NCBI GenBank assembly: GCA_937868765.1
Contig: CALMNL010000004.1
Location: 1,376,749-1,440,748 of the forward strand
Direction of reading: 5' to 3'
DNA length: 64,000 nucleotides
DNA from: an uncultured Desulfatitalea sp.
GTDB lineage: Bacteria > Desulfobacterota > Desulfobacteria > Desulfobacterales > Desulfosarcinaceae
Each line of letters starts with the position of its first letter. The first letter of the stretch is position 1. Positions 1 to 7,763 of this stretch are shown here, one piece after another. The notes below the pieces were generated by a model, which had not been told where the DNA came from, searched no databases, and saw only the letters and a list, made by a program, of their open reading frames with translations. Both the position numbers and the translations under genes were made by a program.

Positions 1-2381
1 GAGCACAGGTTCGCCAGAGCTCGGCGGGCCTCCAGGTTGTGGGGCTGCTCGGCGCTCCACTGCTCGCAGTGGGTCAGGGCTGTGGCCCAATCGCCGTTGG
101 AGCGGTAAAAGGCGGTGGCGGCCTCCAGAAATGCCGGCCGATGGCCGATCTGCTGCAGGGCTGCCAGGCTCTCGCGCTCCTCCGCCTTGAAGCCCATGCG
201 GCCCCAGAAGCCCACTGCATAGGCCAGCAGCCAGGCGTCCCGGGGGCGTTTGCAAAGTGCCTGCCGCAGGCCGGCCACGGCTTCGTCGGGATAGCCGTAG
301 TCCTCGTAGGCATCGATCAGGGTGCTCCAGACCTCGCCCCCCGCCACCGTGTCGCCCAGTTTGTCCGTGCGCGCCTTGAGAAATTCGAATCCTTCCCGGA
401 GCCGATGGTTTTTGGCCAGGGCGTCCAGATAAGCGCGGGCGTAATGGTGGTTCTCCAGTTCGAGCAGGGCGGCGCAGCGAAAGGGCAGGGTGCTTCCGGA
501 AAAATCACCCTCTTGCACCCGCAGGTCGCCCAGCACATGGTAGCTGGCCGCATGGGACGGTTCGCGGCCCAGGGCGTCGTAAAGCTGCTGCGCCGCGACC
601 GCCTGCCTGGTTTTGACCATGCCGACGTAGCTGGCGTACTGGGAGACATATTCAGCGGGCGGATAGTGCCACTGCTGGGTGGCCCGGATGCCGGGCATGC
701 GTTTGTGAAAGACGATGCGCGACAGCATCTTGCGGATGCGGCTGCGATTGCCGGTGCGGTAGAGATTGGCCAGCAGCTCCTGGCGGATGTGTTCGCAGTC
801 GGGAAATCGGGCCAGCAGCTGCTCCTGGACTTCGATGGCCTCGCCCAGCCGGCCGGACAAACCCAGGTGGATGCCTTCCAGGCGCGTCACGAAGGGATCT
901 TCGGGAAAATCGGCGCGCAGGCCCTCGATGATCTGGCGGCCTTCGGCCAGGCCGGCTGTTTCGCGCGTCTCCTGGTAGGCGATGAAGGCGCTGTAGGGGG
1001 CGCTGGCCGCTTCGGGAATGGCGGAGAGCCGGTGGGCCTCGGTCGGCGGGACCACGGCGATGGCCTCGAGCCCGAACGGTCCCTCGTCATCGCCCAGGCG
1101 CGTCAGCAGCACTTTATCCAGGCGGGTGCTGGAGGGGTCGTGTATCAGCAGCACGCTGGCCGCCTCATCCACCCCCACGGCCGCCATGGCGTGATAGTAA
1201 TAGATGGACTTGACCATCACCACGAAAGGCAGATCGCTCTGGATCAGCCGCCGGGCCAGTTCGCCGTCCACGATGAAGGCCTTGGCCCGCAGGCCCTGGA
1301 CCTTAAGCCAGTCGAGCATGCGCCAGGCGGCAGTGCCGTTATAGGTCAGCTCGTCGGCCAGCCGGTCGCTGTCGATGGTCTGGCCGAAGCGACCCAGGAC
1401 CGAAGCCACGCTGGCCGGCAGACAGGTGTTGTGCTTTTGGAAGACCGGATCATAGCCCGTGACCGTCTCCCGGCCGGCGGGATTGGCCTCGATGTTGGCC
1501 AGCACGGTCTGGTAGAAGGGGTGTTGGACCGCGGCCGCCTCGGCCTGCATGGCTGCTCGGTCCTTGCGCAGCCAGGCGATATCCAGGCGCACCAGGGCCA
1601 GGTGCTCGTGGAGCTCTGCGTCCGCCAGGGGCGCCAGGACTTCCAGATCCTGCGCCAGCTGCGCCGCCTGACCGGTCAAGCGCAGGTTTTCTTCCCGGGG
1701 GGCGCGTTCGGCCACCGCACACAGGTACCAGATGGCGGTCAGCGCCAGTTCGTACGACTGCTTCTGCTGCGCAATCGCCTGCAACCGCGCCGCGGCCTGG
1801 TCGGTGCGGCCCAGCTTGGTCAGAATGCGTCCGAGGGTTGCGGCCCCCTGGGGCATGCCGGGGGAAAGGGCCCAGGAGGCTTCGATGGCTTCCAGGGCCT
1901 GGGGCCAACGGTCTTCGAAGCAGAGCACTTCGGCTTCGCAACAGCGCACCCAGGCACTTTCGATGCCCAGCGTCGCAGCCGTGGCGAGATGCCGGCGGGC
2001 CCTCTCGAAATCCCGGATGCTGGCATAGATCCAGGCCGTGGAGCCCAACCACACGGCCTTGTCGGCGTCGTTCTCGAAATTCGCCAGGCAGACCGCCTCT
2101 ACCTCTTCCAGCTGTCGCAGGACATGATGAAAGTCGTCATCGGTGCGGCCGGCATAGTAGATCACCAGCGGGTTGCCGGGCGCTTTATCCCGTGCGGTTT
2201 GAAAGAGCCGTCGCGCCAGGCCGTGGCCCCCCAGGCGCCGGGCCAGGCGCGCAAGCAACAGGATTTCCCTTAAATCCAGTTGGTTGAAATCATCTTGGGC
2301 GTCGTAGGCCGGGCGGCACAGCTGGTAGGCGTCCAGGAACCGGGTTTGATCATAGAGCGGATAGATCTGCGCAAAGCGCAT
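1..2381 (-). CDS. TPR-repeat protein with embedded C39-peptidase-like domain (3' end outside window)
   Basis: The reading frame is open for 793 codons from the ATG at 2381 and runs off the window. The protein starts MRFAQIYPLYDQTRF and is mostly helical TPR-like repeats (about 1-300 and 470 onward). Around residues 315-420 is a papain-like C39 peptidase domain: Cys320 in HNTCLPAS, His397 in YYYHAM and Asp415 in IHDPSS. The 77- and 95-residue spacings fit the C39 Cys-His-Asp triad. C39 peptidases normally process double-glycine leaders next to ABC exporters; no exporter is seen here, and the residue before the Cys is not the usual Gln motif, so activity is uncertain. No signal peptide is evident. 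A long antisense open frame on the plus strand is a composition artefact. Confidence 0.8.
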   Translation of the reverse strand, partial: MRFAQIYPLYDQTRFLDAYQLCRPAYDAQDDFNQLDLREILLLARLARRLGGHGLARRLFQTARDKAPGNPLVIYYAGRTDDDFHHVLRQLEEVEAVCLANFENDADKAVWLGSTAWIYASIRDFERARRHLATAATLGIESAWVRCCEAEVLCFEDRWPQALEAIEASWALSPGMPQGAATLGRILTKLGRTDQAAARLQAIAQQKQSYELALTAIWYLCAVAERAPREENLRLTGQAAQLAQDLEVLAPLADAELHEHLALVRLDIAWLRKDRAAMQAEAAAVQHPFYQTVLANIEANPAGRETVTGYDPVFQKHNTCLPASVASVLGRFGQTIDSDRLADELTYNGTAAWRMLDWLKVQGLRAKAFIVDGELARRLIQSDLPFVVMVKSIYYYHAMAAVGVDEAASVLLIHDPSSTRLDKVLLTRLGDDEGPFGLEAIAVVPPTEAHRLSAIPEAASAPYSAFIAYQETRETAGLAEGRQIIEGLRADFPEDPFVTRLEGIHLGLSGRLGEAIEVQEQLLARFPDCEHIRQELLANLYRTGNRSRIRKMLSRIVFHKRMPGIRATQQWHYPPAEYVSQYASYVGMVKTRQAVAAQQLYDALGREPSHAASYHVLGDLRVQEGDFSGSTLPFRCAALLELENHHYARAYLDALAKNHRLREGFEFLKARTDKLGDTVAGGEVWSTLIDAYEDYGYPDEAVAGLRQALCKRPRDAWLLAYAVGFWGRMGFKAEERESLAALQQIGHRPAFLEAATAFYRSNGDWATALTHCEQWSAEQPHNLEARRALANLC

Positions 2382-2475
2382 TAGGCCTCCGGGACAAGTT
2401 GTTGCAGCTGAATTCAAGAAAGGTCCGGGAACCCGAGGTGCTTTCAAAACGTACGATCTGAAATCATCTCACGCC

Positions 2476-2494
2476 TTCCTATTTAAAATAGGAA
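2476..2494 (-). terminator. AT-rich inverted repeat over the stop codon of the Hyf-like operon
   Basis: A perfect 9-bp inverted repeat (TTCCTATTT / AAATAGGAA, one-base centre) overlaps the stop codon of the last gene of the complex. It lies at the operon end and could act in 3'-end formation, but the stem is AT-rich and no U tract follows. Confidence 0.3.
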
Positions 2495-3222
2495 AGCAGC
2501 GCATGCAAGTTTGACATGGGGTGGGGTGGGCAGCCGGGAATGAAAAGATCCACCGGCAGGATGCGCTCCAGGCCTTCGCCGACCTCGGGGCTGCCGTCGA
2601 ACGGCCCGCCGCTGATGGCGCAGGCGCCCACGGCGATCACCACCTTGGGGGCCGGTACCGCCTCGTAGGTCTGCAGCAGGGCGGCGCGCATGTTGCGCGA
2701 GACGGGGCCGGTGACCACGATGGCGTCGGCGTGGCGTGGCGAGGCCACGAAGTTGATGCCGAAGCGGGCCAGGTCGAAGAAGGGTGTGGCCAGCACGTTG
2801 AGGTCCGCCTCGCAGGCGTTGCAGCCGCCGGCCGACACCTGGCGCAGCTGCAGCGAACGGCCAAAGAGCTGCTTGAAGTGCCGCTTGGCGTGCCGGGCCA
2901 GGTCGGGCAGATCGCCGGCGGTGACGAGGTCGGCGCGGTTGGCCGCGCCCAGCTCGAAATTCTGGCTGAAGGCGATGAAGCGGCCCTGGGAGATGCGTTC
3001 ACACTCTGAACAGAAGATGCAGCGGCCCAGGTCGATGCGTCGGTTCTGCGCGTCGATGGCCTCCTGGGGGCAGGCGGCGGCGCACTGGGCCGCCAGCTCG
3101 TCCGGGGCATCGGCCAGGACGCGCGGCCGGCCGCGGTAACGCTCGGGCAGCTGCACCGGCCTCTGGGGATAGGCGGTGGTGCGATAGCCTTGTTCGATTC
3201 GGTTGCGCAAGGTCTTGAGCAT
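2479..3222 (-). CDS. Fused HyfH/HyfI-like subunit (ferredoxin domain plus NuoB-like domain)
   Basis: A 247-residue protein. The N-terminal 100 residues resemble HycF/HyfH (amphipathic start, then CAAACP and CIFCSEC). The rest is a NuoB/HycG-like small subunit with CNACEAD, GACAISGG and PGCPPHP, the ligands for the proximal N2-type [4Fe-4S] cluster. The ferredoxin part is depleted: canonical HyfH has two complete four-Cys motifs, but here only five Cys remain, enough for about one cluster. It is the last gene of the operon, 28 bp after the large subunit. It probably passes electrons between a soluble donor and the large-subunit site. The fused arrangement and missing Cys suggest a hydrogenase-related complex and not a classical formate hydrogenlyase. 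Confidence 0.85.
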   Translation of the reverse strand: MLKTLRNRIEQGYRTTAYPQRPVQLPERYRGRPRVLADAPDELAAQCAAACPQEAIDAQNRRIDLGRCIFCSECERISQGRFIAFSQNFELGAANRADLVTAGDLPDLARHAKRHFKQLFGRSLQLRQVSAGGCNACEADLNVLATPFFDLARFGINFVASPRHADAIVVTGPVSRNMRAALLQTYEAVPAPKVVIAVGACAISGGPFDGSPEVGEGLERILPVDLFIPGCPPHPMSNLHALLSYFK

Positions 3223-3250
3223 CTGAATGTCTTCGCTTTCCGGTTGCAGC

Positions 3251-4762
3251 CTACAGATCGAACCCGCAGTAGGACAGATTAAAGCTCTTGTTGTTCAGGG
3301 GAAAATCCGAAATTCCGGTGTCGCGCAGGGCCATGGCCAATCCGTTCCAGTTGTGGAACGAGGGGTCCTTGACCTTGTAGCGCAAAATATTCCCCCGGGC
3401 GTCGGTGATCACACAGTGGGCGATTTCGCCACGCCAGCCCTCGTTGATGGTCACCACGCAGGCCGACGGCTTGAGGTGGCGCTCTTCGGTGGTCTCCACC
3501 GGCCGGGTCAGCACCGGTCGGGAGAGCAGGGTGGCCGCGAGCTCCATGGATTGGCGCACCTCCAGGGCCCGCACCTTGGCCCGGGCGAAGACGTCCCCCG
3601 TGATCTCGGCGTGCTTGGGGATGTTCAGTTCCGGATAGGTCTCGGTGGCGAAGGTCCGGCGCGCGTCGTAGGTCAAGCCGCTGGCCCGGGCGCACGGCCC
3701 CACCAGGCCCAGGTTGTCGGCCTCGGCCAGGCTGACCACGCCGCAGCCTTCGAAGCGCGCCCGCACACTGGGCGTGGCAAAGAGCAGATCCAGGGTGTGC
3801 AGCACCTGGGGTTTGAGTTCGCCCAGGCGCCGCAGCAGTTCGGTGCGGAGGGCTTCGGTCAGATCGTAGCGCACCCCCCCGGGCCGCACCAGTCCCTTGC
3901 CGAAGCGGTTGCCGCACAGCAGCAGGGTCATGTTGAGAAAGTCGCCGCGCATGCGGCCGCAGTAGTTGGCCGGCGGCAGAAAGGCCACGTCGCCGCTCAG
4001 GGCGCCCAGGTCGCCGATGTGATTGGCGATGCGCTCCAGCTCCAGGGCCAGGGTGCGGATGCGCCGGGCGCCCTCGTCCGGGTATTGGCCGCTGAGCGCC
4101 TCCATGGCCTGGGCATAGCACAGGCTGTGGCCCACGGCCGTATCGCCGGCGATGGATTCCACGATCCCGGGCCGGCGGCGGTGGTCCGCCCGGCTCAGGA
4201 GCGGCTCCACCCCCCGGTGCTGGTAGCCCAGCTGGATCTCCAGGTGCAGCACCCGCTCGCCGATGCAGTTGAAGCGGAAATGGCCCGGCTCGATCACCCC
4301 GGCGTGCACCGGCCCCACGGCCACCTCGTGGATCGCTTCGCCGTGGACGGTGTAGTAGGGATAGTTGCCGGGGATTTCCTGACCATAGTCGTTGCCGAAG
4401 ATGTCGGGGACGCCGCGCCGGTTGGCATGGTAGCGCACCATCTTGAGCCAGGGGTGGCCTTCGGGCCGGATGCCGTACTGCTCGGCGATCTCGCGCTCGA
4501 AGAGATGCAGCGGCTCCCGGGCCGGCGTAAGGGAGGGGTAGTGGTCGGGCACCGGCGCCGCAGCCGCCAGCAGCCACTCGGTGCGCAGCACGGCCAGCAG
4601 TTTGTGGGTCGGGCCGTCGGCCCAGACGAAGAAGTGAACGACCTTGGCCCCTTGGCCCAACAGGGCGCGCACTTGCCGGTAGAAATCTTCCCAGGCGAGC
4701 AGCGGCACCTGTTCCCAGGCGAGCGCCTGGCCGTGGCCGATGACGGCGAAGTCGGTCTTCAT
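3251..4762 (-). CDS. Hyf/NuoCD-like large subunit lacking Ni-Fe ligands (Ehr-type)
   Basis: A 503-residue protein with an N-terminal NuoC-like domain (about 1-150) and a NuoD/HycE-like large-subunit domain. The hydrogenase L1 motif (CGIC) is replaced around residues 203-209 by SIAGDTA, and the C-terminal L2 motif (DPCxxC) by NLSYCGFDL. The four cysteines that hold the Ni-Fe centre in group 4 hydrogenases are therefore absent, as in complex I and the Ehr complexes. ATG 4762 overlaps the end of the upstream antiporter-like gene by 4 bp, giving translational coupling. Stop is TAG. I infer a membrane redox complex of unknown substrate; hydrogenase activity is unlikely. Confidence 0.88.
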   Translation of the reverse strand: MKTDFAVIGHGQALAWEQVPLLAWEDFYRQVRALLGQGAKVVHFFVWADGPTHKLLAVLRTEWLLAAAAPVPDHYPSLTPAREPLHLFEREIAEQYGIRPEGHPWLKMVRYHANRRGVPDIFGNDYGQEIPGNYPYYTVHGEAIHEVAVGPVHAGVIEPGHFRFNCIGERVLHLEIQLGYQHRGVEPLLSRADHRRRPGIVESIAGDTAVGHSLCYAQAMEALSGQYPDEGARRIRTLALELERIANHIGDLGALSGDVAFLPPANYCGRMRGDFLNMTLLLCGNRFGKGLVRPGGVRYDLTEALRTELLRRLGELKPQVLHTLDLLFATPSVRARFEGCGVVSLAEADNLGLVGPCARASGLTYDARRTFATETYPELNIPKHAEITGDVFARAKVRALEVRQSMELAATLLSRPVLTRPVETTEERHLKPSACVVTINEGWRGEIAHCVITDARGNILRYKVKDPSFHNWNGLAMALRDTGISDFPLNNKSFNLSYCGFDL

Positions 4763-6183
4763 TGAAACCCTCCGCCGATGAAGGCCACGGCCCGGCCGAT
4801 GGTCTGGTTCAGGGTGTCTGGCATCCAGAAGCAAAGCGTCAGCGAGGTGAGCAGCAGCAGGTACTGGGGCCAGACCAGGGCGGCCTTTTCCGGGAGGGCC
4901 TGCGGGCTGTCGCTCTCGCCGAAGCAGATGCGCAGGGCGTGCTGGGCAAAGCCGGCGAAAATCACGCCCAGGGCCAGGATGAATACGATGACGTAGGGGT
5001 AGAGGCCGGCCCGGAAGGCGGCGATGACAATCAGCAGCTCCCCGATGAAGATACCGAAGGGGGGCATGCCGGCGATGCCCACGAAGCCGCTGAAAAAGGC
5101 CAGGAAGGTTTTGGGCATGCGCCGGGCGAGCAGGCCTACGCTTTCGATGGCCCGGGTGGCGTACGCGTGCAGGATGTTGCCCGACGAGAGAAAGAGCGAC
5201 GATTTGATCAGGCTGTGGTGGATCAGGCAGAGCATGGCGCCATAGGCCCCCAGGTCGCCCACGCCGGTGCCGAAGGCGATGATGCCCATGTTCTCCACGC
5301 TGGAGTAGGCCAGCAGGCGCTTGTACTCCAACTGCTTGAGGATGAAGGTGGCGGCGGCGATCATCGAAGCCAGGCCGAAACAGATCAGGATCGTGCTCGA
5401 AAAGTGGCCCAGGCCGGCGGCATGCATGACTTTGTGGGTCTTGAAGATTCCCAGGAAGGCGCAGTTGAGCAGCACCCCCGAGAGCAGGGCCGACACCGGG
5501 CTGGGCGCCTCGCTGTGGGCGTCGGGCAGCCAGGTGTGCATGGGCGCCAGCCCCATCTTGGTGCCGTAGCCCACCAGGATGAAGACGAAGCCGGCCTTGA
5601 GCCATTTGGGGTCCAGGCGCGGCGCGGCCTGGGCCAGGGAAGAAAAGGACACCGGTGCGTCCACGCCGCCGGCATCCATGGAGAGGGTGATCAGCAGCGA
5701 GCCGAGCAGGGCCAGGGCGATGCCCACCGAGCAGATCAGCACATATTTCCAGGTGGCCTCGAACGAGGCGGCCGAGCGGTGGGTGTAGATCAGGGGCGCG
5801 CTGGCCAGGGTGGTGGCCTCGATGGCGATCCACATCACCATGAGATGATCCGAGAGGGTCACCAGGGTCATGGTCGAGAGGAAAATCAGCAGGGCACCCG
5901 AAAAAATGTGTTCGGCCTGGACCTCGTTGTCGTCCAGGTAGGCCACGGTGTAAATGGAGATCAACAGGAAGAGCAGCGAGATGACGATCAGCGAGAGCAA
6001 CCCCACCGAGGTCACCGCGAAGAAGTCGGGCAGCAGGGAGACCGGCCGCCGGGCCCACAACAGCGCCGACAGCGCCAGGTGCACGACCCCCACCAGCACC
6101 AGCAGCGGCCGGGCCGTGGTGCGCGGCAGGAAGAAGGCCGCGAGGCCGGCCAGCAAAGGGATCAGAAAAGTGAGTTCCAACAT
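4759..6183 (-). CDS. HyfF-like proton-pumping antiporter subunit (NuoL/M/N family)
   Basis: A 474-residue polytopic membrane protein of the Mrp antiporter/complex I family, beginning MLELTFLIPLLAGLAAFFLP. It shows the family proton-channel segment near WLPDAHSEAPSPVSALLSG and the conserved Lys/Glu-bearing helices. It would carry one ion-translocation channel of the complex and lies between the HyfE-like and HyfG-like genes, in the order seen in hyf operons. Size and topology fit HyfF/NuoN. Confidence 0.88.
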   Translation of the reverse strand: MLELTFLIPLLAGLAAFFLPRTTARPLLVLVGVVHLALSALLWARRPVSLLPDFFAVTSVGLLSLIVISLLFLLISIYTVAYLDDNEVQAEHIFSGALLIFLSTMTLVTLSDHLMVMWIAIEATTLASAPLIYTHRSAASFEATWKYVLICSVGIALALLGSLLITLSMDAGGVDAPVSFSSLAQAAPRLDPKWLKAGFVFILVGYGTKMGLAPMHTWLPDAHSEAPSPVSALLSGVLLNCAFLGIFKTHKVMHAAGLGHFSSTILICFGLASMIAAATFILKQLEYKRLLAYSSVENMGIIAFGTGVGDLGAYGAMLCLIHHSLIKSSLFLSSGNILHAYATRAIESVGLLARRMPKTFLAFFSGFVGIAGMPPFGIFIGELLIVIAAFRAGLYPYVIVFILALGVIFAGFAQHALRICFGESDSPQALPEKAALVWPQYLLLLTSLTLCFWMPDTLNQTIGRAVAFIGGGFQ

Positions 6184-6192
6184 GCCCGCTTT

Positions 6193-6837
6193 TTACTCCT
6201 TCAAGTTTCTGAGCCGGTCGGTATCCACACTGTCGAAGGCCTGCTTGATATGCTGCAGCACGATGGCCATGATCATCACACCGGCCAGGATGTCGAGCAG
6301 GATGCCGAATTCGACGATGTGCTGGGCGGCTCTCGTTGCAAAGCCTGTACCGACCAGGTAGATGCCGTTTTCCATCATCATGTAGCCCAGCACCATGGCG
6401 ATGGCGTTGCGCCGGGCCATGAGCAGGAACATGCCGGACACCATCAGCGTGATGGCCGTGGGCAGCAACAGACGCCGGCCCTGGGCCAGGGGCAGCTGGA
6501 AGTGATGGCTGGCGAAAATGGCGACCATGATGATGATCAGGCCGATGAGCAGCGAGGCGTGGTAGCCCACCAGGGGATCGGTTTCCCGGCGGATGGCCAC
6601 CTTGCGGATGGCCAGGTAGATGTACAGGGGAATGGCAAAGCCGCGGATCAGCAGCGTCACCAGGGTAAAAGCCAGGGTACCGGTGCCCAGGGTATGTCCC
6701 AGAAAGAGCGGCACGATGGAGACCGCCACCCCCTGGAAGGCCAGGGCCTTGATCAGGGAGGGCAGCCGGCTGCTGCCCAGGGACGAGAGCACCGCCAGCA
6801 GCACCAGCACCAGCAGGGTATCCACCAGGTCGATCAT
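6193..6837 (-). CDS. HyfE-like membrane subunit (NuoK-like)
   Basis: A 214-residue, very hydrophobic protein starting MIDLVDTLLVLVLLAVLSSL, with about seven predicted helices. It fits hydrogenase-4 component E, whose C-terminal part is homologous to NuoK. It starts inside the end of the HyfC-like gene (4-bp overlap) and is followed after 9 bp by the HyfF-like gene, so it is part of the same transcript. Confidence 0.85.
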   Translation of the reverse strand: MIDLVDTLLVLVLLAVLSSLGSSRLPSLIKALAFQGVAVSIVPLFLGHTLGTGTLAFTLVTLLIRGFAIPLYIYLAIRKVAIRRETDPLVGYHASLLIGLIIIMVAIFASHHFQLPLAQGRRLLLPTAITLMVSGMFLLMARRNAIAMVLGYMMMENGIYLVGTGFATRAAQHIVEFGILLDILAGVMIMAIVLQHIKQAFDSVDTDRLRNLKE

Positions 6838-7751
6838 GGCATGAACTCCAGGGTGATGACCGTGGCGAAAGCCGCCAGGGCAAAGGAGGTAAGGACAAAC
6901 TGGGGCACCTTGTCCATGCGGTAGCGGGCCATGAGCGATTCGGTCAGTCCAACTGCGGTGTAGACCAGGGCGAGCACCACGAAGAAAACCAGCGCCGCGG
7001 CGACCGGTGATGCCGGGGTGACGGGGCAGAAGAGTCGGGCCACCAGCCCGGCGTAGAAGAAGAGTTTGAAAAAGGCGCCCAGTTCGATCAAGGCGAAATC
7101 GGGTCCGCTGTGATCCAGGACCATGACCTCGTGGATCATGGTCAACTCCAGGTGGGTGGCCGGATCATCCACCGGTACCCGGGCGTTTTCGGCCAGCAGC
7201 ACGATGAACAGAGCGATGACCACCAGCAGCAGCGGTGCGCCGGCCGCCCGCCACAGGGCCATGGACTGGCCGCCGGCCAGGTAGCTTGAAAGGCGCAGTT
7301 CGCCGGTGAGGACGTAGAAAAGCACCAGGGTCATGAAGAGCGTGGCTTCGCAGAAGATGGGGAAATAGGCCTCGCGGGCCGCGCCCATGCCCTCGAAGGG
7401 CGAGCCGGTATCCAGGGCCGCGGCGATGATGAAAAAGCGGCCCAGCCCCAACAGGTAGAGGAGAAAGATCGCGTCGCCCTTGAATGACAGCAGCGCCGGC
7501 TGGCCGGCCAGGGGCAGGAACATCAGGGCCATAGCCGCCGTGGCCAGCGACACCACGGGGCCGGCCCTGAAGATCCAGGTGGTGCTGGTGCTGTAGACCG
7601 ATCCTTTGCGGCACAGCTTGGCCAGGGTGTAGTAGTGGATCAGCAGCGGCGGCCCTTTTTTGCCGCCGAAAAAGGCCTTGACCTTGAGAATCAGGGCCGC
7701 GTACAGCGGTGCCAGCGCCATGGCCCCTGCCAGCAGGATGATGGATTGCAA
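6834..7751 (-). CDS. HyfC/HycD-like membrane anchor (NuoH family)
   Basis: A 305-residue membrane protein of the NuoH/HycD family. It has the conserved KAFFGGKKGPPLL loop near residues 25-40, VPVDDPATHLELTMIHE near 215-230 (the acidic loop that faces the peripheral arm), and about eight helices. It docks the hydrophilic large and small subunits onto the antiporter-like subunits. It lies 12 bp downstream of the HyfB-like gene. Confidence 0.88.
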   Translation of the reverse strand: MQSIILLAGAMALAPLYAALILKVKAFFGGKKGPPLLIHYYTLAKLCRKGSVYSTSTTWIFRAGPVVSLATAAMALMFLPLAGQPALLSFKGDAIFLLYLLGLGRFFIIAAALDTGSPFEGMGAAREAYFPIFCEATLFMTLVLFYVLTGELRLSSYLAGGQSMALWRAAGAPLLLVVIALFIVLLAENARVPVDDPATHLELTMIHEVMVLDHSGPDFALIELGAFFKLFFYAGLVARLFCPVTPASPVAAALVFFVVLALVYTAVGLTESLMARYRMDKVPQFVLTSFALAAFATVITLEFMP

Positions 7752-7763
7752 GCCTTTCTCCCC

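Noticed and set aside
39-2273. A 744-codon plus-strand open frame opposite the TPR/C39 gene.
   Set aside because: The translation is Gly/Gln/Ala/Val-rich, has no ribosome site or family resemblance, and mirrors the minus-strand gene whose repeats and C39 triad are recognisable.
3251-4762. Calling this gene a formate hydrogenlyase or [NiFe]-hydrogenase large subunit.
   Set aside because: The four Ni-Fe cysteine ligands are absent, so a hydrogenase name would mislead.
4762-6924. A 720-codon plus-strand open frame rich in Gln, Gly, His and Asp opposite the Hyf membrane genes.
   Set aside because: It is a GC-codon-bias shadow of hydrophobic genes on the other strand, which have clear membrane topology and short overlaps.
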